DNA from: Hyphomicrobiales bacterium | GTDB taxonomy: Bacteria > Pseudomonadota > Alphaproteobacteria > Rhizobiales > Rhizobiaceae | NCBI GenBank assembly: GCA_900469615.1 | Contig: UBYA01000024.1 | Span: 32,015-96,014, forward strand | DNA length: 64,000 nucleotides | Direction: 5' to 3' | In this document: piece after piece, positions 43,662 to 52,453 of the stretch | Numbering within the stretch: the stretch's first letter is position 1 | Layout: every line of letters starts with the position of its first letter | Notes under the pieces: generated by a model | What the model saw: only the letters and a program-made list of their open reading frames with translations | What the model was told of the DNA's origin: nothing | Databases searched by the model: none | Made by a program: the position numbers and the translations under genes

Positions 43662-44313
43662 CTGCCGGCTGGTTTTGGGCCATGCTTCCGTACAGCGCAT
43701 GGAAGTCGACGATCAGGGCAAGAAGCTCTTCGCGCGTCGCATTGAGATCTACTGTCGCGATGTAAACTCGTTGAGTTCCATCAGCCCTGTCGCGGATGCG
43801 AAGTCTTGCGACAGGCGTTGTTTGCTCAATTCGCGATCCAGACCGAAGCCAAAGCTTGATACGTCGCTTGTCGCGGTGTTCGGTCAAGGTTGGATTACCA
43901 GGAATCGAGACTGTCCCGTAGATTCCGGATGCTATAAGCAGCCGGATCATACCGCGAAATAGAAAGCGGTTCTGCTCAGCTTGCAAGCTATTGTTCGCTG
44001 TCGGCGGCGTCAGATCGATACGTTCGATTGTTGTCCAAGGGATCGTTACCTGTCCAAATCGGTTATCGGTAAGTCCTTGTGGACCGACAACTAGAACGGT
44101 TTTTTTCGTCCAATGGGTGATCCTGTAAAAGCCTAAAAAGGCGAAGAGAACGCTGGCGGAAAAAGCCACGAACAGGATGAGATGTGGCCCCGCGCCACCT
44201 TTTGCGACTAGAGAAATAAAGCCAAAGAGGACTGTCGAAAAAGTGAGGAGAGCGGTCTTGAGATGAATCTCCGGCATAAAATATTCAAATGTATATGTTC
44301 TGGTCGCCGCCAT
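43654..44313 (-). CDS. Membrane protein of unknown function (STM3941-like)
   Basis: 219 residues. Two membrane helices (about 18-36 ALLTFSTVLFGFISLVAKG and 40-62) are followed by a soluble domain with KKTVLVVGPQGLTDNRFGQVTIPWTTIERIDL, a pattern like the PH-like STM3941 family. The function is unknown. ATG 44313 (MAATRTYTFEYF) was preferred; the frame stays open to 44448 and into the next gene's region. The DNA looks less GC-rich than its neighbours, which may indicate later acquisition. It is divergent from the GNAT gene at 44366. Confidence 0.6.
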   Translation of the reverse strand: MAATRTYTFEYFMPEIHLKTALLTFSTVLFGFISLVAKGGAGPHLILFVAFSASVLFAFLGFYRITHWTKKTVLVVGPQGLTDNRFGQVTIPWTTIERIDLTPPTANNSLQAEQNRFLFRGMIRLLIASGIYGTVSIPGNPTLTEHRDKRRIKLWLRSGSRIEQTTPVARLRIRDRADGTQRVYIATVDLNATREELLALIVDFHALYGSMAQNQPAAT

Positions 44314-44365
44314 CTGGCATTTCCAATCTGCGAGTGATCGCAGACAAAGATTTAGGTAGAATGCA

Positions 44366-44833
44366 TTGTCCTCACAAGAACTACTTATCCGCGAAGCGAA
44401 GGAATCCGATCTTCCTTCCCTGATCGATCTCTTCGCCGCCGATGCCATGGGTGGCCACGGCGATACGGCCGATCCCTCCGCCTATGACGATTATCTGCGC
44501 GCCTTTCGCGCCATCGCGGCATCTTCCGACCAGACGCTCTACGCCGCCGAGCTGGCCGGCGAGATCGTCGGCACTTTTCAGACGATCGCCGTTACCTCGC
44601 TGCACGGGCGGGGATCGTCGGCGATGATCATCGAGTCGGTCCAGACGCGGGCGGATATGCGAGGGCGGGGGATCGGCGCCGCAATGATCGATTTCTGTGT
44701 CGACGAGGCAAAAGGCCGCGGCATGCGCATGGTGCAATTGACCTCGAATGCTGTACGCAAAGATGCCCATCGCTTCTATGAAAGATTGGGTTTCAAGCCG
44801 ACGCATCTGGGTTTCAAGATGACATTGAAATGA
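44366..44833 (+). CDS. GNAT family N-acetyltransferase
   Basis: A 155-residue GNAT protein with IIESVQTRADMRGRGIGAAMIDFCVDEA (acetyl-CoA loop RGRGIGA) and KDAHRFYERLGFKPTHLGFKM. The start appears to be TTG 44366. The frame has a TAG at 44357 just upstream and no in-frame ATG fits the N terminus, while AGG lies nine bases ahead. The substrate is unknown. It is the fourth GNAT gene of the window and the third within 3.4 kb. Confidence 0.82.
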   Translation: MSSQELLIREAKESDLPSLIDLFAADAMGGHGDTADPSAYDDYLRAFRAIAASSDQTLYAAELAGEIVGTFQTIAVTSLHGRGSSAMIIESVQTRADMRGRGIGAAMIDFCVDEAKGRGMRMVQLTSNAVRKDAHRFYERLGFKPTHLGFKMTLK

Positions 44834-44939
44834 GCCTGTTTGCCTGCTGGAATCACTGGACAAGCCGGTCCGGTGGCGGCATAAGCAAACTATCGAATTC
44901 TGGTATCGCTCGCCCCTCAGCGGGTATCGAGGAAAAGAC

Positions 44940-45338
44940 ATGTGGAATCTCATCGTACAGACCTTCACCTGGTGGAACAGTCAGACAATGGGGACGCGCT
45001 TCGCGACCTGGCGTTTTGGCAAGCGTGTCGGCGAGGATGAATTCGGCAATGTCTATTACGAAGGCGGCATGTCCTCCTATGGCCTTCCGAAGCGCTGGGT
45101 GATCTACAAGGGCTATGCCGAAGCTTCGGCCATTCCCCCGGGTTGGCATGGCTGGATGCATCACCGCACCGATGTTCCGCCGTCCAAGGAAAACTACGTC
45201 GCCAAGGAATGGCAGAAGCAACATCGCGCCAACCTCACCGGCTCGCCTCAGGCTTATCGTCCGCCGGGCTCTCTCGCCGTTGCCGGCGAACGTCCGCGTG
45301 TGACCGGCGACTACGACGCCTGGACCCCCGGCAACTGA
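44940..45338 (+). CDS. NADH:ubiquinone oxidoreductase subunit NDUFA12 family
   Basis: A 132-residue supernumerary subunit of respiratory complex I (17.2-kDa, B17.2 homologue), found in alphaproteobacteria and mitochondria. Conserved segments: TWWNSQTMGTRFATWRFGKRVGEDEFGNVYYE, RWVIYKGYAEASAIPPGWHGWMHH and the PPGSLAVAGERPRVTGDYDAWTPG tail (quoted in pieces under twenty where conserved: GNVYYE, PPGWHGWMHH, DYDAWTPG). GAGGAAAAG lies before ATG 44940. It is encoded away from the nuo operon and beside the DUF2155 gene, the usual rhizobial arrangement. Confidence 0.93.
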   Translation: MWNLIVQTFTWWNSQTMGTRFATWRFGKRVGEDEFGNVYYEGGMSSYGLPKRWVIYKGYAEASAIPPGWHGWMHHRTDVPPSKENYVAKEWQKQHRANLTGSPQAYRPPGSLAVAGERPRVTGDYDAWTPGN

Positions 45339-45458
45339 GCGGCCGGGGTAACTGAGCGGAAAGGCCGGCTCGTCCTTTGGCCACAATTGGCCGTTAGGCG
45401 CGACATATGCCGGCTTTTGCCCGGCGCCTTGACCGAGACCAAGCGGAGATTGGCGGAT

Positions 45459-45899
45459 ATGACGTTTTCCACGCGGAGCGCTTCTTTGCGTGCAATGGCG
45501 GGAGCAGGCATCGCTCTTTTCGCCGGCATGATGGCAGCTTCCACCGCCGAGGCTGCCCGTATTTCCAACCCGGTCGCTGTCTTCTCCGGCCTGGACAAGA
45601 TCACCGGCCGCATCACGACTTTCGATGTCTATATCAACGAAACGGTGCAGTTCGGCGCGCTGCAGGTGACGCCGCGCGCCTGCTATTCGCGCGACGCTAC
45701 CGAGCAGCAGAAGGTGGACGGTTTCGTCGAGGTCGATGAAATCACCCTCGACCGCCGTATCCGGCGTATCTTCACCGGCTGGATGTTTGCCGATAGTCCC
45801 GGTCTCAATGCCGTCGAGCATCCGATCTATGACGTCTGGCTGAAAGAGTGCAAGCAGAAGTCCGACGTGCCGCCGCCAGACACGGCCGGCACAAAATAA
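45459..45899 (+). CDS. DUF2155 domain secreted protein
   Basis: A 146-residue exported protein. A signal peptide runs through GAGIALFAGMMAASTAEA (cleavage near residue 32). The mature domain has FSGLDKITGRITTFDVYINE, FGALQVTPRACYSRD and FTGWMFADSPGLNAVEHPIYDVWLKEC, the DUF2155 pattern with two cysteines likely disulfide-bonded. The function is unknown. ATG 45459 gives the signal peptide; the reading from 45387 was rejected. It lies 120 bases after the NDUFA12 gene. Confidence 0.88.
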   Translation: MTFSTRSASLRAMAGAGIALFAGMMAASTAEAARISNPVAVFSGLDKITGRITTFDVYINETVQFGALQVTPRACYSRDATEQQKVDGFVEVDEITLDRRIRRIFTGWMFADSPGLNAVEHPIYDVWLKECKQKSDVPPPDTAGTK

Positions 45900-46012
45900 G
45901 ACCGGTATCACGGCGGCAAAGTGAAACTTCTGCGCGTCGGCGCTCTTCGCGCGCGGCGATAGCAGGCCGCAATCGGAATTTGAAACCGTAAAAATCGCAG
46001 GCGCGGATTGTC

Positions 46013-46972
46013 TCAGGCGTCGGTATTGCCCTTGCGGCGAAACAGGCCCAGGACCTTGCGGCCAGCCGCAACGACGCCTGCAAGGACGACGATCAGCCCC
46101 TTTTTCAACGCCAACAGGGCGATGCCGAAACTCTTGAAGTAGCCGAGGACGATGGCGAGCAGCCCGAGTTTCGCGGCGACTTTCACGCCGGCCCCGGCAG
46201 CGATCATCCCCGCCATGCTGTAGGCGGCGATCTTGTCGCCATCGACGAAGTCGGCATAGCGCTTGCCGCTATCATATTGCACAGTGTCGATGACGGTGGG
46301 AATGGCCGCATTGATCTCCTGAAGCTGGTCCAGCCCGGCGACGAAATCGAGCTGGGTAACCCCCTCGCGTCCCAGCACGCGCACGGAATAGTTCAGCGTG
46401 TGGCCCGCCTTCGGATCGTTGCCGAAGATCAGATCGCGCGCCCAGTGCAGGGCGTGCGTCGACTTGTCGTAATGCGGCGGCTCTGCCCAGCCGACCAGCG
46501 TAATGGGGTCGAAACCCTGTCGCTCGCGCTCGGGATTCTGCTCCTTGATCGCATCCTGGATCTGCTTCAGCAGATCGTCGTAATTCGTTGATGCGGCATC
46601 TTCGTCGGAGACGTGGCCGCTGCTGTCATAATCGATGACGGAGCCCCAGGAGTGCGGGTCCGTCGGCGGATATTTAACAGGAAAGATCATGCCGAGCGGG
46701 CTGCCCACGGAACTTTCCGGATTGCCCCAGAGCTGGACCAGTACTTTCTTCGAATCCTCCGGATTGAGATAATAGAACTGGTCCGAAACGTTCAGCGTGG
46801 CATTGGCCGCGGGAATCTTGATTGCGCCTTGCTGGAAATCCAGTGTTTTCAACACCGCGCCTTCTTCGTCCGCAGGCGGCTCGGCGCCGAACATATCGTG
46901 GAAGGATTTGGCGCTGACCTGCGTAGCGACCGCCAACGCGGCCAGAAAGACAATTGCAAGACGATTCTTCAA
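46013..46972 (-). CDS. DUF2167 domain membrane protein
   Basis: A 319-residue exported or membrane-anchored protein. The signal sequence KNRLAIVFLAALAVATQVSA is followed by the DUF2167 domain (LNVSDQFYYLNPEDSKKVL, GMIFPVKYP, LVGWAEPPHYDKSTHALHWARDL) and a C-terminal helical region with a membrane segment (LGLLAIVLGYFKSFGIALLALKKG) and basic end. The function is unknown. I chose the TTG start at 46972, which has GAGGGTAG upstream and yields the signal peptide at once; the longer TTG start at 47026 would bury it. Confidence 0.82.
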   Translation of the reverse strand: MKNRLAIVFLAALAVATQVSAKSFHDMFGAEPPADEEGAVLKTLDFQQGAIKIPAANATLNVSDQFYYLNPEDSKKVLVQLWGNPESSVGSPLGMIFPVKYPPTDPHSWGSVIDYDSSGHVSDEDAASTNYDDLLKQIQDAIKEQNPERERQGFDPITLVGWAEPPHYDKSTHALHWARDLIFGNDPKAGHTLNYSVRVLGREGVTQLDFVAGLDQLQEINAAIPTVIDTVQYDSGKRYADFVDGDKIAAYSMAGMIAAGAGVKVAAKLGLLAIVLGYFKSFGIALLALKKGLIVVLAGVVAAGRKVLGLFRRKGNTDA

Positions 46973-47042
46973 GACTCTACCCTCGGCTGTTGTGCCGAAA
47001 CTTAGCGGATTCTTGATTTGAATCAATTCATCCAGACGGATT

Positions 47043-47666
47043 TCAACCGTTAGAGAAGCTCAGGTCGGGTGATTCCATCGCTTTCTCCAGCATCGCGGCA
47101 TAGGCATCTTTCGGCATGTCGATGGCGCCGAATGTCTTCAGATGCTCGGTGGTGAATTGGGTGTCGAGCAGGGTGAAGCCGCGCTCGCGCAAACGCTCGA
47201 CGAGATAGACGAGGCAGATTTTCGAGGCGTCCGTGCGTCTTGAAAACATGCTTTCGCCGAAGAAGGCAGAGCCCAGAGAAACGCCGTAGAGGCCGCCGAC
47301 CAGCGTGTCGCCTTCCCAGGCTTCCACGGAATGGGCGTGGCCGATGTGGTGCAGGGTGGAATAAAGCGAGCGGATCGTATCGTTGATCCAGGTGCTCGGA
47401 CGCTCGCTCGTCTGTTCGGCGCAGGCTGCGATGACAGCCTCGAAATCCGTATCGAAGCGGATATCGAAGGGATTTTGACGGATCCTCTTTGCGAGGCTTC
47501 TGGAAACGTGAAACGTGTCGAGCGGTATGATGCCCCGCAATTCCGGCTCGACCCAGAATATCTCCGGGTCGTCAGCCGATTCCGCCATCGGGAAGAGCCC
47601 GATGGAATAGGCGCGCAGCAAAATCTCCGGGGTTATGCCGGGATGTTTGCCGCGCGTTCCCGGCAC
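47043..47666 (-). CDS. aat: Leucyl/phenylalanyl-tRNA--protein transferase
   Basis: A 207-residue enzyme that adds Leu or Phe to N-terminal Lys/Arg of proteins, marking them for ClpAP through the N-end rule. Features: LLRAYSIGLFPMAES, FWVEPELRGIIPLD, AEQTSERPSTWIND, HAHSVEAWEGDTLVGGLYGV and the FTLLDTQFTTEHLKTFGA block. It begins with GTG 47666, three bases after the accC stop, so it is read as the last gene of accB-accC-aat. There is no separate RBS beyond the accC end. Confidence 0.94.
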   Translation of the reverse strand: MPGTRGKHPGITPEILLRAYSIGLFPMAESADDPEIFWVEPELRGIIPLDTFHVSRSLAKRIRQNPFDIRFDTDFEAVIAACAEQTSERPSTWINDTIRSLYSTLHHIGHAHSVEAWEGDTLVGGLYGVSLGSAFFGESMFSRRTDASKICLVYLVERLRERGFTLLDTQFTTEHLKTFGAIDMPKDAYAAMLEKAMESPDLSFSNG

Positions 47667-47669
47667 AGG

Positions 47670-49022
47670 CTAGGCCGATGTCTTGGCCAGGTAGTTTTCC
47701 AGCCAATGGATATCGTAGTCGCCATTGGCGATATCCTGATTGGAAACCAGATCCTGGAAGAGCGGCAGGGTGGTCTTGATGCCGTCCACCACGAATTCGT
47801 CGAGCGCGCGGCGCAGCCGCATCATGCACTCGACGCGGGTGCGGCCGTGCACGATCAGCTTGCCGATCAGGCTGTCGTAGTAGGGCGGGATTCTGTAGCC
47901 CTGATAGGCACCGGAGTCGATGCGCACGCCGAGGCCGCCAGGCGCATGGAAGTGCGTGATCGTGCCGGGCGAGGGGACGAAGGTGCGCGGATCCTCAGCA
48001 TTGATGCGGCACTCGATGGCATGGCCATGGAAATGCACTTCGTCCTGCGTCACCGAAAGACCGCCGCCGGAAGCGACGCGGATCTGCTCGTGTACGAGGT
48101 CGATGCCGGTGATGGCTTCCGTCACCGGATGCTCCACCTGCAGGCGGGTGTTCATTTCGATGAAATAGAACTCGCCGTTTTCATAGAGGAACTCGATGGT
48201 GCCGGCGCCGCGGTATTTCAGCTTCTTCATGGCGTCGGCGCAGATCTTGCCGATCTTCATGCGCTGCTCGACGTTGAGCGCCGGAGAGTTGGCTTCTTCC
48301 CAAACCTTCTGGTGGCGGCGCTGCAGCGAGCAGTCCCGTTCGCCGAGATGGATCGCGTTGCCTTCGCCGTCGCCGAATACCTGGATCTCGATATGGCGCG
48401 GCTTGCCGAGATATTTTTCCATGTAGACGGATTCGTTGCCGAAGGCTGCTGCGGCCTCCGTGCGCGCCGTCGTCCAGGCTTCTATCAGGTCTTCCTCGGT
48501 GCGGGCGACCTTCATGCCGCGGCCGCCGCCGCCGGCGGTTGCCTTGATGAGCACCGGATAGCCGATCTCGCGCGCCGTCGTCAGCGCCTCCGCCTCGGTC
48601 TTCACTTCGCCGTCGGAACCGGGAACGACCGGAATTCCAAGCTGCTGCGCCGTGGTCTTGGCGGTGATCTTGTCACCCATGATGCGGATGTGTTCCGCCG
48701 TCGGGCCGATGAAGGTGATGCCATGCGCTTCGAGGATATCGGCGAACTTGGCATTTTCCGACAGGAAACCATAGCCGGGATGCACGGCGTCCGCGCCGGT
48801 AATCTCACAGGCGGCTACGATCTGGTGGATGTTGAGATAGCTGTCGCGCGACGGCGGCGGGCCGATGCAAACGCTTTCATCCGCCAGGCGCACATGCATC
48901 GCGTCGCCGTCGGCGGTCGAATGTACCGCGACGGTCGCAATGCCGAGCTCCTTGCAGGCACGCAGCACACGAAGGGCGATCTCTCCACGATTGGCTATGA
49001 GAATCTTCGAAATGATGGGCAT
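47670..49022 (-). CDS. accC: Acetyl-CoA carboxylase, biotin carboxylase subunit
   Basis: A 450-residue ATP-grasp enzyme that carboxylates the biotin of AccB, the first half-reaction of malonyl-CoA synthesis. ISKILIANRGEIALRVLRACKELGI starts the N domain. The ATP lid is KATAGGGGRGMKVAR, catalytic residues are in FIEMNTRLQVEHPVTE, and the C domain contains DSLIGKLIVHGRTR. ATG 49022 lies nine bases after the accB stop. The accB-accC pair is conserved across bacteria. Confidence 0.97.
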   Translation of the reverse strand: MPIISKILIANRGEIALRVLRACKELGIATVAVHSTADGDAMHVRLADESVCIGPPPSRDSYLNIHQIVAACEITGADAVHPGYGFLSENAKFADILEAHGITFIGPTAEHIRIMGDKITAKTTAQQLGIPVVPGSDGEVKTEAEALTTAREIGYPVLIKATAGGGGRGMKVARTEEDLIEAWTTARTEAAAAFGNESVYMEKYLGKPRHIEIQVFGDGEGNAIHLGERDCSLQRRHQKVWEEANSPALNVEQRMKIGKICADAMKKLKYRGAGTIEFLYENGEFYFIEMNTRLQVEHPVTEAITGIDLVHEQIRVASGGGLSVTQDEVHFHGHAIECRINAEDPRTFVPSPGTITHFHAPGGLGVRIDSGAYQGYRIPPYYDSLIGKLIVHGRTRVECMMRLRRALDEFVVDGIKTTLPLFQDLVSNQDIANGDYDIHWLENYLAKTSA

Positions 49023-49031
49023 GGGCCAGCC

Positions 49032-49526
49032 TTACTCGACGACGACCAGAGCTTCGCCGTATTCGACCGGACGTCCATCCTGAACGAGGATTTCGGTCAC
49101 CGTGCCGGATTTTGGCGCAGGGATCTGGTTCATCGTTTTCATTGCTTCGATAATCAGCAGCGTCTGACCTTCCTTGACGACCGAGCCGACCTGAATGAAG
49201 GCGGCCGAACCGGGCGCCGGCGCCAGATAGGCGGTGCCGACCATCGGCGCGCTGACGACGTTATCGGGATTGCGGGTCTTGCCTGCGGGAGCGGCGGCGG
49301 CCGGTGCTGCTGCGGCGGCGGAGGCCGGAGCGGCGTAAGCGGCCGGAGCGGCGTAAGCGGCCGGAGCGGCGATCGGCGCCTGCACGTATTGCGGCGTGCC
49401 GGCACGAGATACCCGGATGCGCAGATCTTCCTGCTCGACTTCGATCTCGGTCAGATCCGTGTCGTTGAGAATGTTGGCGAGATCGCGAATCAGCGCCTGG
49501 TCGATACCCGATTTCTTTTCAGCCAT
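49032..49526 (-). CDS. accB: Acetyl-CoA carboxylase, biotin carboxyl carrier protein
   Basis: 164 residues. The N-terminal 55 residues (IDQALIRDLANILNDTDLTEIEVEQEDLRIRVSR, a helix and strand) mediate assembly. An Ala/Pro/Tyr-rich linker (about 60-90) follows, and the C-terminal biotinyl domain carries the EAMKTMNQI motif, where the Lys is biotinylated. The linker is encoded by an 18-base tandem repeat (49323-49370). ATG 49526 is the start. It is first in the leftward accB-accC-aat operon, with aroQ just upstream. Confidence 0.96.
   Translation of the reverse strand: MAEKKSGIDQALIRDLANILNDTDLTEIEVEQEDLRIRVSRAGTPQYVQAPIAAPAAYAAPAAYAAPASAAAAAPAAAAPAGKTRNPDNVVSAPMVGTAYLAPAPGSAAFIQVGSVVKEGQTLLIIEAMKTMNQIPAPKSGTVTEILVQDGRPVEYGEALVVVE
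49323..49370 (-). repeat. 18-bp tandem repeat in accB linker
   Basis: GGCCGGAGCGGCGTAAGC occurs twice exactly and a third time in part, coding for an AAYAAP-type repeat in the flexible linker. Copy number could vary between strains. Confidence 0.85.
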
Positions 49527-49550
49527 TGGATTTCTTGCCCTGTATTTTTG

Positions 49551-49988
49551 TTATTGGGTGATGGATTTCAGCGCATGAAGCGCCAGGATGTAGCTATAAG
49601 GTCCGAAACCGCAGATCATGCCCTTTGCGGCGGGCGCGATCATCGATTTGTGCCGGAATTCTTCGCGTGCGTGGATGTTGGAGATGTGAACTTCCACAAC
49701 GGGAATGGTGATGGCGCGAATGGCGTCATGCAGCGCGATCGACGTATGACCATAGGCACCGGGATTGATCGCAACTCCGGCAGCCTTGTCGCCGGCTTCA
49801 TGCATCCAGTCGACCAGCACGCCTTCGTGATTGCTCTGCCGGAAATCGATGACGAAGCCCAGGCTCTCACCTGCGGACTTGCAGTCGGCTTCGATATCCT
49901 TGAGCGTCTTGCCGCCATAGATGCCCGGCTCGCGCTTGCCCAAGGCATTCAAATTGGGTCCGTTCAGGACAAAAATCGTTTGCGCCAT
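49551..49988 (-). CDS. aroQ: 3-dehydroquinate dehydratase, type II
   Basis: A 145-residue dodecameric enzyme of the shikimate pathway (dehydroquinate to dehydroshikimate). FVLNGPNLNALGKREPGIYG includes the catalytic loop with Arg and Tyr. RQSNHEGVLVDWMHEA, AINPGAYGHTSIALHDAI and VVEVHISNIHAREEFR (catalytic His) follow. ATG 49988 was chosen over 50015. It lies 24 bases before accB on the same strand, so it is probably co-transcribed with accB-accC. Confidence 0.95.
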   Translation of the reverse strand: MAQTIFVLNGPNLNALGKREPGIYGGKTLKDIEADCKSAGESLGFVIDFRQSNHEGVLVDWMHEAGDKAAGVAINPGAYGHTSIALHDAIRAITIPVVEVHISNIHAREEFRHKSMIAPAAKGMICGFGPYSYILALHALKSITQ

Positions 49989-50166
49989 CAGATGTTCCGT
50001 CAAAGTGCAGCGCAACCTATAGACTCCCGGGGCCTTATAGGAAAGCCCCGGAGCGAAGGTTGCATGTCTCTAGATGTGGAAACGCCGCGATTTTGGCATT
50101 TTTGCGCCCCGTGATGACGCACCGCCGTTTCGAAGCGTAAGCCGAATGCGGAAATGCTGCCGTATC

Positions 50167-50934
50167 TCAGCAGCTGGTCTTGCCGCAGCTGCGGACGTTG
50201 GCGATCTTCTCCTTGATGGCGTCGAGGCCGATTGCACCGGAAATCATTTCGTTGCCGATGACATAGGCCGGCGTGCCGGTAACGTTGAGATCGGAGGCAA
50301 GCTGGTATGTTGCCTTGATCGTGTCGGTGTTCGGGCTCTTTGCCATTTCCGCGCGGATGGCGGTTTCGCTGACACCGAGCGAGGTCGCGACCTCGATGGC
50401 GGTGTCTTCGGACGCGCGGCCGTCGCTGCCCAGAAGCTTGTGATGGAATTCCGCATATTTTTCCGGAGCGAGCTGGCGGAACGCATTGGAGACGCGGGAT
50501 GCGGCAACCGAATCCTGCCCGAGAATCGGGAATTCCTTGAGGACGAAGCGTACGTCCTTATCCTGCTTCAGCAGCGCGTCCATATCGCCGAGCGCATGCC
50601 GGCAGTAGGTGCAGTTATAGTCGAAGAATTCCACGACGGTGATGTTGCCCTTCGGATTGCCGATGGCCACATCGTTCTTGGAGTTGAAGATCGCGTCCTT
50701 GTTCTTGTCGATCACCTGGGACGACTGCGCGATGCGGGCCTCGTCCTGTTTCTTTTCGAGCGCGGCCTGCGCGTCCAGCAGCACTTCCGGATGCTCGACC
50801 AGATATTCCTTGATGAAATCCCCGATCTCCTTCTTCTGCTGGTCATCCAGGGCGGCCGCCGGCTGGATTGCGGCGAAGGACGCTGTCAGGGCAATCGCCG
50901 AAACCGTCAGCAGGCTTTTGAAAGAAAGGGTCAT
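50167..50934 (-). CDS. DsbA family periplasmic thiol:disulfide protein
   Basis: 255 residues. A signal peptide with cleavage near AAA-LDD (about residue 29) is followed by a helical N-terminal extension rich in charged residues. The thioredoxin-fold DsbA/Com1-like domain has redox motif CTYC (Cys108-Cys111) in VVEFFDYNCTYCRHA and the cis-Pro loop TGTPAYVIG. Two more Cys lie at the C terminus (RSCGKTSC). It acts in periplasmic oxidation or isomerisation; which one is not decidable. ATG 50934 has GAGGAC five bases upstream. Confidence 0.92.
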   Translation of the reverse strand: MTLSFKSLLTVSAIALTASFAAIQPAAALDDQQKKEIGDFIKEYLVEHPEVLLDAQAALEKKQDEARIAQSSQVIDKNKDAIFNSKNDVAIGNPKGNITVVEFFDYNCTYCRHALGDMDALLKQDKDVRFVLKEFPILGQDSVAASRVSNAFRQLAPEKYAEFHHKLLGSDGRASEDTAIEVATSLGVSETAIRAEMAKSPNTDTIKATYQLASDLNVTGTPAYVIGNEMISGAIGLDAIKEKIANVRSCGKTSC

Positions 50935-51146
50935 TGGGTCCTCGTTTGGATCTGGGCGGAGACGTCGTTTCCGGATGCGGCATAACATCGTAGGGTTAAC
51001 ATCCGCAAATATGGATAGACAATTTACGGTGCGTCCTTATTTCCAGAAACAGGAATTTTCACGGCAAAGCGGCAATCGCAGGATTGTGAACGGGCCGATA
51101 TTGCGGCAAATGTCGCACGGCAACCCCATCCGAAAGAGAATTGATC

Positions 51147-52304
51147 TTGTTTTCCCTATCCAAGCGTAGCGATGTCGAACCTTTCCATGCCATGGACGTG
51201 CTGGCGGAAGCGACGCGACGGCGCCAAGCCGGGCATCCGGTCATTTCCATGGCCGTGGGGCAGCCGTCTCATCCCGCGCCGCAGGCGGCGCTGGAGGCCG
51301 CACGCGTCGCACTCGGCCACGGCCGCATCGGTTACACGGATGCGCTCGGCACTCTGGCCCTGCGCCAGGCGCTTTCCGCTCACTATCAGGCGCGTCATGG
51401 CTTGAGCATCGATCCGAAGCGCATCGCCATCACGACCGGGTCGTCGGCCGGCTTCAACCTTGCTTTCCTGACCCTGTTCGATGCCGGCGACAGCGTCGCC
51501 ATCGCCCGGCCGGGCTATCCGGCCTATCGCAATATTCTTGCCGCGCTCGGCCTCGACGTCGTCGAGGTGCCGGTCACGGATGAAACGCAGTTTACGCTCA
51601 CTCCCGAAAGCCTCGAAGCGGCGCAGGCGGCAAGCGGCAAGCGTCTGAAGGGCGTGTTGCTGGCAAGCCCCGCCAACCCCACAGGTACGGTGACGGGCAG
51701 GGCGGCTTTGAAGGCGCTCGCCGACTATTGCGCCGATCGTTCGATTGCCTTCATCTCCGACGAGATCTACCACGGCCTGACTTTCGTCGGCGAGGAGACG
51801 AGCGCGCTGGAGCTGACCGACGAGGCGATCGTCATCAATTCCTTCTCGAAATATTATTGCATGACAGGATGGCGCATCGGCTGGATGGTTCTGCCGGAAC
51901 GGCTCGTCCGCCCCACCGAGCGCGTGGCCCAGAGCCTGTACATTTCCGCGCCGGAGCTGTCGCAGATTGCCGCGGGCGCGGCGCTGGGGGCCGGCGCCGA
52001 ACTCGATATCTATCGCGAAAGCTATGGCCGCAACCGCGATTTCCTGATGCGCCGCCTGCCGGAAATCGGCTTGCGCATCGCCTCGCCCATGGATGGCGCC
52101 TTTTACGCCTATGTCGATGTCAGCCGTTTTACCAACGACAGCATGGCCTTTGCCCGCAAGATGCTGGCGGAAATCGATGTGGCTGCCACGCCGGGCCTCG
52201 ATTTCGATCCCGTCGAAGGACATCGTGCGCTGCGCATTTCCTATGCCGGTTCGAATGCCGAGATAGAAGAGGCGATCGAACGCATGGCCGCCTGGCTGAA
52301 ATAG
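51147..52304 (+). CDS. PLP-dependent class I/II aminotransferase
   Basis: A 385-residue fold-type I aminotransferase. The pattern SKRSDVEPFHAMDVLAEA, MAVGQPSHPAP, GYTDALGTLALRQAL, the NPTGT Asn loop, DEIYHGL and the PLP lysine in NSFSKYYCMTGWRIGW are all present. It ends with the substrate Arg in HRALRISYAGS. It is likely an aspartate/alanine-type transaminase of unknown substrate. The start is taken as TTG 51147 (MFSLSKRSD), eight bases after AGAG; the TTG at 51141 is too close to the RBS. Confidence 0.9.
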   Translation: MFSLSKRSDVEPFHAMDVLAEATRRRQAGHPVISMAVGQPSHPAPQAALEAARVALGHGRIGYTDALGTLALRQALSAHYQARHGLSIDPKRIAITTGSSAGFNLAFLTLFDAGDSVAIARPGYPAYRNILAALGLDVVEVPVTDETQFTLTPESLEAAQAASGKRLKGVLLASPANPTGTVTGRAALKALADYCADRSIAFISDEIYHGLTFVGEETSALELTDEAIVINSFSKYYCMTGWRIGWMVLPERLVRPTERVAQSLYISAPELSQIAAGAALGAGAELDIYRESYGRNRDFLMRRLPEIGLRIASPMDGAFYAYVDVSRFTNDSMAFARKMLAEIDVAATPGLDFDPVEGHRALRISYAGSNAEIEEAIERMAAWLK

Positions 52305-52394
52305 AGTCCAGAATCAAACATTTGTGCAGGCTTGTGAATGTGTATTCTCAAGCCGCGCGCCTGCGCGTCAGCCAAATCCGCCAGCGACGACAAC

Positions 52395-52427
52395 AAAAAA
52401 TCCGGCCGCGTCGCCACGGTCGGATTT
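52395..52427 (-). terminator. rne terminator
   Basis: On the minus strand AAATCCG / CGGATTT encloses a GC-rich loop and runs into TTTTTT (A run at 52395-52400 on the plus strand). It lies 27 bases past the rne stop codon. Confidence 0.75.
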
Positions 52428-52453
52428 GATGCATTCATTCCAAATCTGTCTTC

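Noticed and set aside
49323..49370. Short regularly spaced repeats considered as CRISPR
   Set aside because: They are in-frame, contiguous and encode the AccB linker; there are no spacers and no cas genes.
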